Shown here piece after piece: positions 25,623 through 34,900 of a stretch of 64,000 nucleotides of DNA. The position numbers were made by a program, and so were the translations under genes. This stretch comes from an uncultured Latescibacterota bacterium (GTDB lineage Bacteria; Latescibacterota; UBA2968), in contig OX638329.1 in NCBI GenBank assembly GCA_951812755.1, positions 2,837,339 through 2,901,338 of the forward strand, given 5' to 3'. Positions within the stretch are counted from its first letter, which is position 1, and every line of letters starts with the position of its first letter. The notes beneath the pieces were generated by a model that saw nothing but the letters and a program-made list of their open reading frames with translations, made no database searches and was not told the origin of the DNA.

Positions 25623-26411
25623 ATGGGTATTTCGGCAAAAGAATGGACACCGACTTTGACGGAGAAAGAGACCGTGATGTTTGACCTGAAGGGGTATATT
25701 CTTTTTCCGGCTGTTTTGAGCGAGGATGAGATTGCGCCGATTAAGGAACAGTGTGAGAAATTGCGTACCGATAAAGCGTCTTTGCCACCTGAGGCGCGTT
25801 GTTTGCCGGGTGGTCCCGCGTCGAAATTGATCGATCATCCGGCGATTATGCGGGTGTTGCATACGGTTATCGACGATGAGATTGAGAAGATCCGCCTGGA
25901 AGGCGCATTTTTGAGTTATCGCTTTAAGGGAGATAATCACAGGGGATGGACGCCGCATGCCGGGGGTAAGTCCGTGAATCCCAATTATAGCTATCAGTAC
26001 CACGATGGGCGGATTTATTCCGGGATGACGAGGGTGGTTTGGGAATTAAATGGCGTGGAGAAGGGCAAAGGGGGGACGGCGTTTATTCCGGGGAGCCACA
26101 AGTCCAATTACAGGAAAAAGCTGCCTTTGTTCGACGATCCCGATTCGGGGGTTTGGGATACGTATGGCTGTCCGCCAGGTTCCTTGCTGGTTTTTTCCGA
26201 GGCGGTGCGCCATACGTCTTGTGTTTGGACACAGGACGAGCCGCGGATGGCTCTGTTTTATGCTTATAATCACATCAATGTACGCCATCACAAGCCCGGA
26301 TTTACAGACGAGATGCTCGGTTCACTCTCGCCAGAACACCGTCGGTTTTTCAGCGAGGTGTATCATCCACAATTTGATGGCGATGAGTGGAAAAGGCGTC
26401 TGAATCGTTGA
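25623..26411 (+). CDS. PhyH-family oxygenase homologue with HxG in place of HxD
   Basis: This 262-aa PhyH-like protein has FDLKGYILFPAVLSEDEI at the N-terminus and GGTAFIPGSHKSNY in the core. The distal His is H197 and the 2OG-type Arg is R208. The expected HxD is H112-A-G114 (PHAGG), so the metal-binding carboxylate is missing. It resembles the protein encoded at 17361 (shared SLPPE.R..PGGPAS.LIDHP). The chosen ATG has AGGAGG seven bases upstream; the ATG 21 bases earlier lies before that site. It follows a sulfatase gene. Either an unusual oxygenase, a halogenase-like enzyme, or a two-His metal site. Confidence 0.85.
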   Translation: MGISAKEWTPTLTEKETVMFDLKGYILFPAVLSEDEIAPIKEQCEKLRTDKASLPPEARCLPGGPASKLIDHPAIMRVLHTVIDDEIEKIRLEGAFLSYRFKGDNHRGWTPHAGGKSVNPNYSYQYHDGRIYSGMTRVVWELNGVEKGKGGTAFIPGSHKSNYRKKLPLFDDPDSGVWDTYGCPPGSLLVFSEAVRHTSCVWTQDEPRMALFYAYNHINVRHHKPGFTDEMLGSLSPEHRRFFSEVYHPQFDGDEWKRRLNR

Positions 26412-26459
26412 GTTTTTATAGGGGAAGTATTGGTCAGAGGAGATCACAAATCGAGCGGT

Positions 26460-26705
26460 TTACAAAAATCGCTCGGCGTAAATGTCGAGGACTTTGCGGA
26501 TCATACGCTGATAGGGAATGCCGTTTTCTTGTGCTCTTAGTTTGAAGAAATCAACACTTTTTTTGTTGAGGTTCAACGTGATCCGCACGGTTTCTTCTTT
26601 GAGGACGAGTTGGTCTGGTGGCGGTAGAAAATCCGCAATGACTTCTGCCTGTTCGATTGCTTCTGAAATATCAGAAGGTGCTTTCTCATATTTTTGCTTG
26701 CTCAT
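26460..26705 (-). CDS. brnA: BrnA/CopG-like antitoxin
   Basis: This 81-aa acidic-then-basic protein has a C-terminal ribbon-helix-helix-like segment (VRITLNLNKKSVDFFKLRAQENGIPYQRMIRKVLDIYAERFL). That is the pattern of BrnA-type antitoxins that bind DNA and cap BrnT. The ATG at 26705 overlaps the end of the upstream toxin gene by 20 bases, giving coupled translation in the usual toxin-antitoxin order. Its N-terminal part (PSDISEAIEQAEVIADFLPP) is duplicated at the front of the toxin ORF. Confidence 0.78.
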   Translation of the reverse strand: MSKQKYEKAPSDISEAIEQAEVIADFLPPPDQLVLKEETVRITLNLNKKSVDFFKLRAQENGIPYQRMIRKVLDIYAERFL

Positions 26706-27120
26706 AACGCTTCCTTCCTGCGCGCCAATAACCGGCACCGAATATGCGAATGTTGTCTGCCCGATAAGTAAAACGGACTGTCAATACGCGATCGCCAACC
26801 TTTCCAAAACAAAAATACCGCGTTTCTTCAGAGATGCTGTGTTTATGGTCAACGGCAATAATGCGATGAGGATCCATAAACGCAAGCTGGGCTTCGGAAA
26901 ATGATACTTGGTGTTTAGATTGGTTGATACGATCTTTGTTTATATCCCACTCGAAGTTTGTTATGGGACTTTTTTCTTTCACCATGAAGGAATCAAACCT
27001 GTTCCCTGTCGCTTCCTTCAGATCAAGTTGGTAGAGTGATGGCAGAAAGTCCTCAATGACTTCTGCTTGTTCGATCGCTTCTGCAAGATCAGAAGGGGTA
27101 TTTATGTAATCTATATTCAC
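26686..27120 (-). CDS. brnT: BrnT-like toxin with an antitoxin-derived N-terminal extension
   Basis: From about residue 54 onward the 144-aa ORF is a BrnT-family RNase: FEWDINKDRINQSKHQVSFSEAQLAFMDP, then GDRVLTVRFTYRADNIRIFGAGYWRAGRKRYE. BrnT proteins are normally about 90-100 aa. The first ~45 residues (PSDLAEAIEQAEVIEDFLPS...) instead match the N-terminus of the antitoxin next door, and the DNA matches at 38 of 42 positions. A partial tandem duplication has fused in frame ahead of the toxin. Translation may start at the GTG at 27120 or at an internal ATG at 26985; no strong ribosome site decides. Confidence 0.75.
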   Translation of the reverse strand: MNIDYINTPSDLAEAIEQAEVIEDFLPSLYQLDLKEATGNRFDSFMVKEKSPITNFEWDINKDRINQSKHQVSFSEAQLAFMDPHRIIAVDHKHSISEETRYFCFGKVGDRVLTVRFTYRADNIRIFGAGYWRAGRKRYEQAKI

Positions 27121-27179
27121 AATACTTCTTTCATGAGATTACACAATTTCATATTGATTAGCATATTTAGATCCATATA

Positions 27180-27207
27180 ATTATACATATATTGTACCTC
27201 ATGTCAA
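27180..27207 (-). promoter_or_regulatory. consensus sigma70 promoter for brnTA
   Basis: On the minus strand TTGACA (27207-27202), 16-base spacer and TATAAT (27185-27180), about 55 bases before the GTG at 27120. The rest of the gap up to 27421 shows only a GTAGTTCATT motif and AT-rich AATTCTTAATTTTTAATT units shared with other intergenic regions. Confidence 0.75.
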
Positions 27208-27421
27208 GGTCTTTGCGCTGTTTTTTTCGGATGACACCCGTTTCTGAATGACTGGCGGGTTTAGATGCTATGTCGTAAATTATTTTGAGTGGTCTGGTTT
27301 TTACATGTTTTACTAAGGAATGCGAATGATAAACTACGGATGAACCGTAGTAGTTCATTGGAGGCGGGAAGCGGGGCCAATTCTTAATTTTTAATTCTTA
27401 ATTGACATTAAGGAGTGTGCA

Positions 27422-28795
27422 ATGGCAAATAAGGTGACGATTTTTGGTGCGGGTAGCGTGGTGTTTTCGCTCGGGCTGGTGAAGGATTTGTGTCTGACAA
27501 AGGAGTTGAATGGCAGCCACATTTGTTTTATGGATATCAATGAGGAAGTGCTCGATGTGATTTACGAACTCGGGCGGCGGTATGCTGAGGATTTGAGCGC
27601 GGATATGACGTTTGAGAAAACGACGAGCAGGAAGGCCGCGTTACAGGACGCCGATTTTGTTATCAATACGGCAACGGTGACGCACAATGAGTATTTTATG
27701 CAGCGACGGCGCAAGATGACAGCGAAGCTCGGTTATTTTTACGATAAAACCGGGATGCCCGAGTATCACAATTTGCAGCTGATGCTGGATGTGGCGAGGG
27801 ATATGGAGAAGCTGTGTCCCGATGCGTGGATTTTGCTGGCAGGTAATCCGGTTTTTGCAGGTACGACATTGATGACGCGGGAGACGGGCATCAAGGTGTG
27901 CGGGTTGTGTCACGGGCATTACGGGTACGCGGGTGTGGCGCGCACATTGGGATTGGACCCGGATGAGGTGACCTGGCAGGCTCCGGGGTTGAATCACAAT
28001 ATTTGGATGACGGATTTTATCTATGAAAATGAGGATATGTATCCAAAGCTGGATCAATGGATTGCTGAGGAGAGCGAGGCGTATTGGGAGCGGTTGGCCC
28101 GAGAAGGGAAGGCGATTCCCACGCAGATGTCGCGCGCTTCGATTCATCAATACAGGATGTATGGCTTGATGCCTATTGGCGATACACCTCGGCGAGGCGG
28201 TTGGTGGTATCATACGGATCTGGATGCGCGGAAATACTGGTACGATCCCAATGGCGGTAAAGACACGCCGGCCGGCCGCGATGCGGTGCTGGCGGGTAAG
28301 GCAAAAAAATACGAGCAGATGAAGGCGGCGGCTTATGATGAGAAAATTCGACCGGTTGATTTGTTTGGCGACCAGATGACGCACGAGCAGCATATTCCGA
28401 TTATGAATGGGCTGGTCAATAATGTGGAAGGTCAGTTTCAGGTGAATATGCCCAATTGCGGCGTTTTGCCGGGCATTCCCGACGATGTGGCGGTGGAAGT
28501 GCCCGCGATTGTGAATAAGAAGGGGATTCAGCCTTTGCGCGTGCCGCCATTGCCGAGGAAGATTATGCTGGAGTGCATTTATCCCGATTGGCTCAATATG
28601 GAGCGTACGCTCGAAGCGGTTTTATCGGGCGATAAATCGATGATGCTATTTGGCGTGCTCGAAAGTAAGGAGACAAAGTCATACCAGCACGGGGTGGAGG
28701 TGCTGGACGCGCTGTTTGATATTGAACCCAATGAGCCGATGAAATACGTGGAAGATATCAACGCGCATTTTGCCTGGCCGAAGAATTGGGCGTAG
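27422..28795 (+). CDS. glycoside hydrolase family 4 (alpha-glucosidase/galactosidase/glucuronidase type)
   Basis: This 457-aa NAD- and Mn-dependent glycosidase has the Rossmann start VTIFGAGSVVFSLGLVKD and FMDINEEVLDV for NAD binding. The GNPVFAGT loop is near residue 141. C163 and H164 lie in GLCHGHYG, and H192 in GLNHN; in GH4 the corresponding Cys and His bind the divalent metal. GH4 enzymes cleave by redox elimination in the cytoplasm and act on alpha-glucosides, galactosides or glucuronides; the subtype is not clear. ATG with AAGGAG upstream. It lies upstream of a GC-rich insert and a sugar isomerase-like gene. Confidence 0.9.
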   Translation: MANKVTIFGAGSVVFSLGLVKDLCLTKELNGSHICFMDINEEVLDVIYELGRRYAEDLSADMTFEKTTSRKAALQDADFVINTATVTHNEYFMQRRRKMTAKLGYFYDKTGMPEYHNLQLMLDVARDMEKLCPDAWILLAGNPVFAGTTLMTRETGIKVCGLCHGHYGYAGVARTLGLDPDEVTWQAPGLNHNIWMTDFIYENEDMYPKLDQWIAEESEAYWERLAREGKAIPTQMSRASIHQYRMYGLMPIGDTPRRGGWWYHTDLDARKYWYDPNGGKDTPAGRDAVLAGKAKKYEQMKAAAYDEKIRPVDLFGDQMTHEQHIPIMNGLVNNVEGQFQVNMPNCGVLPGIPDDVAVEVPAIVNKKGIQPLRVPPLPRKIMLECIYPDWLNMERTLEAVLSGDKSMMLFGVLESKETKSYQHGVEVLDALFDIEPNEPMKYVEDINAHFAWPKNWA

Positions 28796-28796
28796 G

Positions 28797-28970
28797 GCAT
28801 CTGCAAAGGCTAAGCGGACGCTGCGCGAAGGACTGGCGCAGACACGCGCCTACCTGGACCGCTGCACGGTGGCAGTGGTACTCTTCGACCGCAGTGAGGA
28901 CGCGTCGTGGGACGACAAGGTGTATCGCCGCGAGGCAACCGAAGGGGGGCGGTTGTGGTATGGGGGATGT
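28797..28970 (+). pseudogene. C-terminal remnant of a PD-(D/E)XK nuclease-type protein
   Basis: Directly after the GH4 stop, one plus-strand frame reads KRTLREGLAQTRAYLDRC, then VVLFDRSEDASWDDKVYRRE and GGRLWYG. This resembles the C-terminal tail (..QTxxYxDR..LVxFDRR..SWxExIxxRE) of AAA-ATPase/PDDEXK-type proteins. No upstream part of such a gene exists here. The similarity is from memory and by eye. The segment is GC-rich like the aminotransferase gene that follows. Confidence 0.4.
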
Positions 28971-29139
28971 GATTCTTGTCAACGTGCAAAAGGAAGGATC
29001 CGAATTGAAGTATCCACAGGGTCACACAAGAGCCGCTTGGCGGCCCGTGGGGCCGGACGAGTGCGCCGATCCGCGGGTGGTGCTCGCCGTCTTCATTGGC
29101 TATGCCGAAGACGACGACGAAATCTACGTGTGGTCTTAA
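28960..29139 (+). CDS. hypothetical small protein
   Basis: A 59-codon frame (MGDVILVNVQKEGSELKYP... ending AEDDDEIYVWS) with a G-rich stretch upstream. It ends three bases before the GTG of the aminotransferase gene. I do not recognise it. It could be a small acidic protein translated ahead of the aminotransferase or a chance ORF in a relic region. Confidence 0.25.
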   Translation: MGDVILVNVQKEGSELKYPQGHTRAAWRPVGPDECADPRVVLAVFIGYAEDDDEIYVWS

Positions 29140-29142
29140 CCC

Positions 29143-30258
29143 GTGTTGCCGTTTACGCACATCGTCCGCGCCCTGCCAGCGACCATTCCCTTTGTACCAC
29201 CCGAGGCATTGGAGCGGGAGCAAGGGCAGCCGCTCGCCCTGCGAGTTGGGGCTAACGAGAGCAATTTTGGTATCTCGCCGCGGGCGCGGCAGGCCATGGT
29301 AGAGGCGGTGGAGCAAGTGCATTGGTACAACGATCCAGAGGGATACGAGCTGCGCTCGGCGTTGGCGGTGCGGCACGGGGTGGCGCGGGAAGAGGTCGTC
29401 TTGGGTGCGGGGATTGACGAGTTGTTGGAGCTTTTGGTGCGCCTTTTTGCCGAGCCGGGCGACGCAGTGGTGACGTCGCTGGGGGCCTATCCCACGTTTA
29501 ACTACCACGTCGAGGGGCACGGGGCGGTGTTGCACAAGGTGCCCTATCGCGCGGATCGGGAGGACTTGCCGGCCCTGTTGGACAAGGCGCGGCAAGTGCG
29601 CCCCAAGCTGATCTACGTGGCCAATCCCGACAACCCCATGGGCACCTATCAGCGAGCCGACGAGTTGCGGGATTTTATCGCGGTGTTGCCGCCGGATTGT
29701 GTGTTGCTGCTCGACGAGGCATATATCGACTTCGCGCCGGAGGATGCCCTGTTGCCGCTGGAAGTGGAACGGGCACAGGTGGTGCGGTTGCGGACGTTTT
29801 CCAAGGTGCATGGCATGGCTGGGGCCAGGGTCGGCTACGCGCTGGCACACCGCGATGTGGTGGCCGCGCTCGACAAGGTGCGCAATCACTTTGGCGTCAA
29901 TCGCATCGCCCAAGCCGGGGCACTTGCTTCGCTGGGCGACGATGCGTTCGTGCGCTCGGTAGTGCGGCAAGTAGAGGAAGGCCGACGGGAATACGCGGTG
30001 CTGGCGGCGGAATTGGGGCTGCAAACGGTGCCTTCGGCGACTAATTTTGTGGCCCTCGACGTGGGTAGTGGCGAACGAGCGCGGCGGCTGATGCAGATGC
30101 TTTTGCAGCACGGGGTCTTCGTGCGGATGCCGGGCGTGGCTCCGCTCGACCGCTGCATTCGCGTGACCGTGGGGCCATCCGCCGAGCGGCAAGCCTTTGC
30201 GAAGGTGTTGTGTGCGGTGTTGCCGCAATTAGATATTGGAGACGAAATCTTCTGTTGA
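29143..30258 (+). CDS. HisC-like class I/II PLP-dependent aminotransferase
   Basis: This 371-aa fold-type I aminotransferase has the Schiff-base Lys K221 in RTFSKVHGMAGARVGYA. N164 is in YVANPDNPMGT, and D191/Y194 are in LLLDEAYIDF. The N-terminus LRVGANESNFGISP matches histidinol-phosphate aminotransferase relatives. These include HisC, CobD-like and other amino-acid aminotransferases; no his genes are nearby, so a different substrate is likely. The start is GTG without a clear ribosome site. The gene is much richer in G/C-ending codons than the genes on both sides, which suggests recent acquisition. Confidence 0.85.
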   Translation: MLPFTHIVRALPATIPFVPPEALEREQGQPLALRVGANESNFGISPRARQAMVEAVEQVHWYNDPEGYELRSALAVRHGVAREEVVLGAGIDELLELLVRLFAEPGDAVVTSLGAYPTFNYHVEGHGAVLHKVPYRADREDLPALLDKARQVRPKLIYVANPDNPMGTYQRADELRDFIAVLPPDCVLLLDEAYIDFAPEDALLPLEVERAQVVRLRTFSKVHGMAGARVGYALAHRDVVAALDKVRNHFGVNRIAQAGALASLGDDAFVRSVVRQVEEGRREYAVLAAELGLQTVPSATNFVALDVGSGERARRLMQMLLQHGVFVRMPGVAPLDRCIRVTVGPSAERQAFAKVLCAVLPQLDIGDEIFC

Positions 30259-30308
30259 CAGCGTTTCAAGGGTTCTTCCGCACATTTACACGATAAAGGA
30301 GATCTGTT

Positions 30309-31079
30309 GTGAAATACGGTATTCGAGATAATATGTTAAAAGCACCGATGGATACGGTGTTTTCGGTGGCGAAAGATATTGGGTTTGACGGGGTGGAGTT
30401 TTGTGTTGGGCGAGACTATGGGGAGAATATTTTGTGGGAGGATGGCGGGGCAGAGAAGTTGAAGGGGTTGGCAGATGCGGCGGGTGTTGAGATTTCTTCA
30501 CTGTCGCCGGGGGTGTTTTCGCAATTTCATCCCGCCTTGCCAGAAGCGGAAATACGCGCCGAGGGCGTTGAGATCTTAACGCATGTGATTGCGTCGTGTG
30601 CGGCGGTTGATACGCGGCATATTCTGGTGCCGATGTTTCCGCGAGATATGGATGAGTGGCCGGATGCGACGTGGGATCAACTGGTGGATGGGTTTAAAGC
30701 ACTGGGTGAGGTTGCGGAAGAACACGACGTGATTTTGGATCTGGAGACGACATTTAGTGCGGATCAACTGGTGATGATTTTGGATCGCGTGGGGTCTCGT
30801 GCGGTGAAGGTGTATCACGATACGGGCAATACGATGACGCGCGGACAGGATCCGGCTGAGGAAATTTTGAAGTTGGGAAGTGAGGGGGTCGGGATGATTC
30901 ACGCCAAGGATACGGACCGGCAGGCGTTGGGAGACGGGCGCGTGGATTTTGATTCGGTAGATGCTGCGATGCGCGAGATCGGTTACGATGGGTATATTGT
31001 TCTGGAGACGCCTTCGGGCGATGATCCAAATGCCGATCACGCGAAGAATCTGGCGTTTATCAAGAAGCTGGGGGTGTGA
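30309..31079 (+). CDS. sugar phosphate isomerase/epimerase-like TIM barrel
   Basis: This 256-aa protein of the AP-endonuclease-2/xylose-isomerase-like superfamily begins KYGIRDNMLKAP. Metal-ligand-type residues are visible in ILDLETTF, VKVYHDTGN, GMIHAKDTDR and YIVLETPSGD. The order matches hexulose epimerases and related isomerases. The start is GTG with AAAGGAG eight bases upstream. It lies downstream of GH4 and the GC-rich insert. A role in the catabolism of a released sugar is likely, but the substrate is unknown. Confidence 0.85.
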   Translation: MKYGIRDNMLKAPMDTVFSVAKDIGFDGVEFCVGRDYGENILWEDGGAEKLKGLADAAGVEISSLSPGVFSQFHPALPEAEIRAEGVEILTHVIASCAAVDTRHILVPMFPRDMDEWPDATWDQLVDGFKALGEVAEEHDVILDLETTFSADQLVMILDRVGSRAVKVYHDTGNTMTRGQDPAEEILKLGSEGVGMIHAKDTDRQALGDGRVDFDSVDAAMREIGYDGYIVLETPSGDDPNADHAKNLAFIKKLGV

Positions 31080-31195
31080 GCGAAGTTGTACATCGCTTCA
31101 ATAGAGATAACCCCTTGTGCTCCCTGGAAAGGAGACAATATGACATGAGATGTGGAATGTTATACAACCGTTGATTATTAAAAGGAGGCATATCT

Positions 31196-31888
31196 ATGAA
31201 TAGATATTTGATGTTGAACGCATGGCTGCTGGCATTGTTGATCGCGGTGCCGGTTTCTGCCCAGGAGGCTCGATACGGCGCTGGCGTGTTTTTTAACCGC
31301 AGCGTGCCCGTGCTGGGGTTCCACGATCGGTATTCGGCTTCTCAGGTTTATGGTGCGGTGCTGGATTATCAGGTCAGTTCGCGCGCTACGATGGAGTTTG
31401 AATACCATCACCTGACAATGGATGACGGAAAGATCGAAGGTCTGGCATTTACGTGGCCCATTGATAAGCAAAAATATTTGAGTCCAGATGCCAATTCTCG
31501 GTTTAATCTCAACAGCTTTTTGATCAATGCTCTGGCGTATCTGAATACCCGAAAGTCCGGCAGTGATTTGCAGCTTTTGCCATATATCGCTGTGGGTGCG
31601 GGGTTCTACGATTATCAGGATCGGATTACTGGTCTGATTTATCCGGGGCAAAAAGAGGAGCCTTTGAATGCAGATCTGATGCTGGATGATCGAGAGGATG
31701 AACATACGGCTCTCGGTGCGAATGTGGGGTTGGGCATGACGGTGGTGCAGGGGCGATTCGGGCTGGATATCCGCGGGCGTTATCACATGATTTTGGGTGA
31801 TTTGCGTCCGATGGAAGCGTGGGATCTGCCCGGGGTATTTCCCATTGCGATGTTCGATTTCAGGACGGCGTTCAAATTATACTGGTAG
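31196..31888 (+). CDS. small outer-membrane beta-barrel protein (copy 2)
   Basis: This 230-aa exported protein has signal peptide LNAWLLALLIAVPVSAQ, alternating beta strands and a C-terminal aromatic end (FRTAFKLYW). It is a paralogue of the 7919-8620 product, sharing the EFEYHH..MDDG, ITGLIYPGQ and GDLRPM blocks. It opens the second envelope module, directly ahead of a TonB receptor, as copy 1 does in the first. ATG follows AAAAGGAGG. The function is unknown; a periplasm-facing partner barrel is possible. Confidence 0.75.
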   Translation: MNRYLMLNAWLLALLIAVPVSAQEARYGAGVFFNRSVPVLGFHDRYSASQVYGAVLDYQVSSRATMEFEYHHLTMDDGKIEGLAFTWPIDKQKYLSPDANSRFNLNSFLINALAYLNTRKSGSDLQLLPYIAVGAGFYDYQDRITGLIYPGQKEEPLNADLMLDDREDEHTALGANVGLGMTVVQGRFGLDIRGRYHMILGDLRPMEAWDLPGVFPIAMFDFRTAFKLYW

Positions 31889-31908
31889 ATCTCAAAGAGG
31901 AGAGGGTT

Positions 31909-34900
31909 ATGAAGCGGTTAATATTGGGTTTTATTTTGTTGTTGCTGATGGGTACATCGGCCATGGCGACAACAGCGGGGAAAATCACGGGTGTCATCAC
32001 AGATGCCGCCACGGGTGAGTCTTTGCCGGGCGCGAATGTGACGCTCGAAGGAACCCGCAAAGGAGCTACTACCGATGCAGAAGGTCGCTATTTAATTCTG
32101 GCTGTAGATCCCGGCATGTACAGCCTTACGGCGACGATGGTGGGCTATGGCACAGAGAAGAAAGAAGCCGTGCAGGTGATTGTGGATTATACATCTACGG
32201 TGAATTTTGCACTGAAAGAGGCCAGTCTCGAATTGGCCGAGTTGATTGTTGTTGCGGAGCGCCCGCCTGTTGAGCCGGATAAAACCACGAGCAAATACGT
32301 GGTTTCTTCGGCAGATATTCAGGCTGTGCCACAGGTGAGATCGACGTCGCAATTGATCGCGTTGCAACCGGGTATGGCGCTGGATGGCACCAACCGCATT
32401 CGCGGAAGTACGACGCGGGCGCAGACGGGGACGCAGGTGGGCTATTATATCGATGGGATTGAGGTTGATCGGAGCTTGCTCACTGGCGTGAATACCACAG
32501 CTATTCAAGAATTGAGTGTGCTCACTGGCGGGATGAATGCGGAGTTTGGCAATGCGGGTGCTGGTATTGTGAGTCTGGTGACAAAAGAGGGCCGGGGCAA
32601 TTTCTCTGGCCGGGTGGAGTATAAGTTCACACCTGCGGGCAAAAAACACTGGGGCAGAGATGTTTATGAAAGCCCTAACTTTGAAGACAATGTGCAGTGG
32701 GACAATCCCGATTGGGTGAACGAAACATATATGGATCCAGGACCAGATCGCACCCTGGGAACGGGTGACGATGTCGAGCGTATGGCGCACGAGCGCGTTG
32801 AATATACGGACAAACGAGGGCACCGTCTGGAAGGCACATTGGGCGGGCCGCTTGCACGCGATTTTTCGTTTTTTGCCAGTTTGAGTTATGCGCGCAGCCC
32901 GGCCAGATTCCCAGCGGCTGAACAGGTGTCGGACGATCCACCGCGCATGCAAGCGACGTTGACGTATCGGCCCAGTGCAGATATCAAGATTAAAGCACTG
33001 GGGATGTATCAACGTTCGGATCGGTTTCAGGGATCGACGCGCAACAATGCACAAAACATCTTCTTTCCCGAGGATTTTTCAGCTTCGGGCACTTATACAT
33101 TGTCTCGGCAACTCCAGGTGTTGACGCTGACACATACATTGGGCAAAAACACGTATTACGATCTGAAATTTTTCTACAACAAATACGATCGCAATGCGTT
33201 CGATGTGCCGGATGCTACCGAAGCCGTGCGCAAAGATAAGGCGGGATTTTTCAATTTGCCCACGTTGTTGCGCGAATACACCGAAGAGGAAGATACGAAA
33301 TACGGCATCAAATACGATTTTGTGAGTCAGGTCAACCGGTCGCATTTGATTCAGACGGGATTGGTGCTCACGCAGCGGGCGTATCACCGCACGCGGGAGG
33401 ATTTTGACAATACCAAGAGCCGTTTTCTCGAGTTTGTAGCCGATGGTTTTGAGTTGGGTAAAAATGTGAAGCCGTGGACGCTGAACCTGTATGTGCAGGA
33501 CAAGATCGAGTACGGGGGGCTGGTCGCCAATCTGGGCTTGCGCTGGGATTATTACAATTTTGGGCGCAACGGCTCAATGGGAGAGGCGCTGGGCAAATCG
33601 CCTATGTACAGCACGTTTACGCGGGCGCGATATGAGATAGACCATCTCGACAGTTCGACGCCAACGATGACGGCATTGAGTCCGCGCGTGGGCCTGTCTC
33701 ATCCGATTACAGATCGCCTGGCAGCGCACTATTTTATTGGTCGGGCGAATATCTTTCCCGTGCTTCTCGAAACCCATCGCAGGCAGTTTTCAAGCGAGGC
33801 GCCGGATAACGATCTCAACGGCAATGGCATGATCGATGAGACCGAGAAGTGGAATGCTATGGAAGTGCATACCACGGCGCGTCAACCGTCCGATGGCATG
33901 AAACCCCAACGTACGACGAGTATGGAAATAGGGGTGGACTGGAATTTTGTGTCCGATTATACGGCGAGTATTACGGCACACTATCGGCGCGATGAGGGGC
34001 TGTACGCCAGCAATAACATTTCCTATTGGGTAGATCCGCTCAAGGGCCAGTCCGCTCAGGTCAATGCCATACGCAATACCTATTGGCAAACAGCGCGCGG
34101 CCTCGAATTGTCGCTAAAAAAGACGTTTAGCAATAATTTCCAGTTCAATTTGTCCTACAATGCCGAATGGGTGCGCGATCCGGGCGGCATTCACTACGGG
34201 AAGCACTCTGCGAACTGGTATGTACTTCCCGATGCCGATTTTATTAGTGCCGGACATTACTGGACCGATTGGGAAGTGCAATCCGACGGTTCGGAAAGGC
34301 CTGTGCCACTCACATCTGAGCAAGTGGCTGATATCAGTGCCAGAGCCGAGGCAAATATCGTGTCGTGGACCGAGCAGGCCGGGAGACCAGGCCCCGGCGC
34401 AGGCCCCTGGCAGCCCCCTATCAAAACCAATGAGAACGGGATATGGACAGCTTCAAATGGACAGGTTTTTTCGGCAGAGCCTACCGGCGGACAGCGCAGG
34501 AATCAGTTGTCGCTTCAGTTGTATTATGCGACGCCGATGGCTTATGGTCCCCAAATGGGTGCGATTAATCCATTTGGAGGGCTTCGCATGAGTATGATCT
34601 ACCGCATTTTCAGCGGCGAGCCGTTTGAGTATGTTCCCCCGGTTGGCCCGCGCGAATTTCGCACCGGAGCAACGGTAATGAAGACGGATCTGTACGCGGC
34701 CAAAGATTTCCGGGCTGTTGGCAATTTGCGTCCCACATTATTTGTGGAGGTGAGCAATTTGTTCAATGAAAAGAGTACCGAGAGCCGAAATTCGGATTTC
34801 ACTTATGTGCAGTACGGACAACGGCTACCCCCGCCAGATGATACCGAGTATTTGCTTTATGGTGATCCAAACGAAGCCACGCGCTACAGGTACAATCCGC

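Noticed and set aside
28810-30228. 472-residue minus-strand frame opposite the aminotransferase gene
   Set aside because: It is a by-product of GC-rich codon usage; the plus strand has all aminotransferase motifs, and the antisense product is low-complexity His/Arg/Pro-rich.
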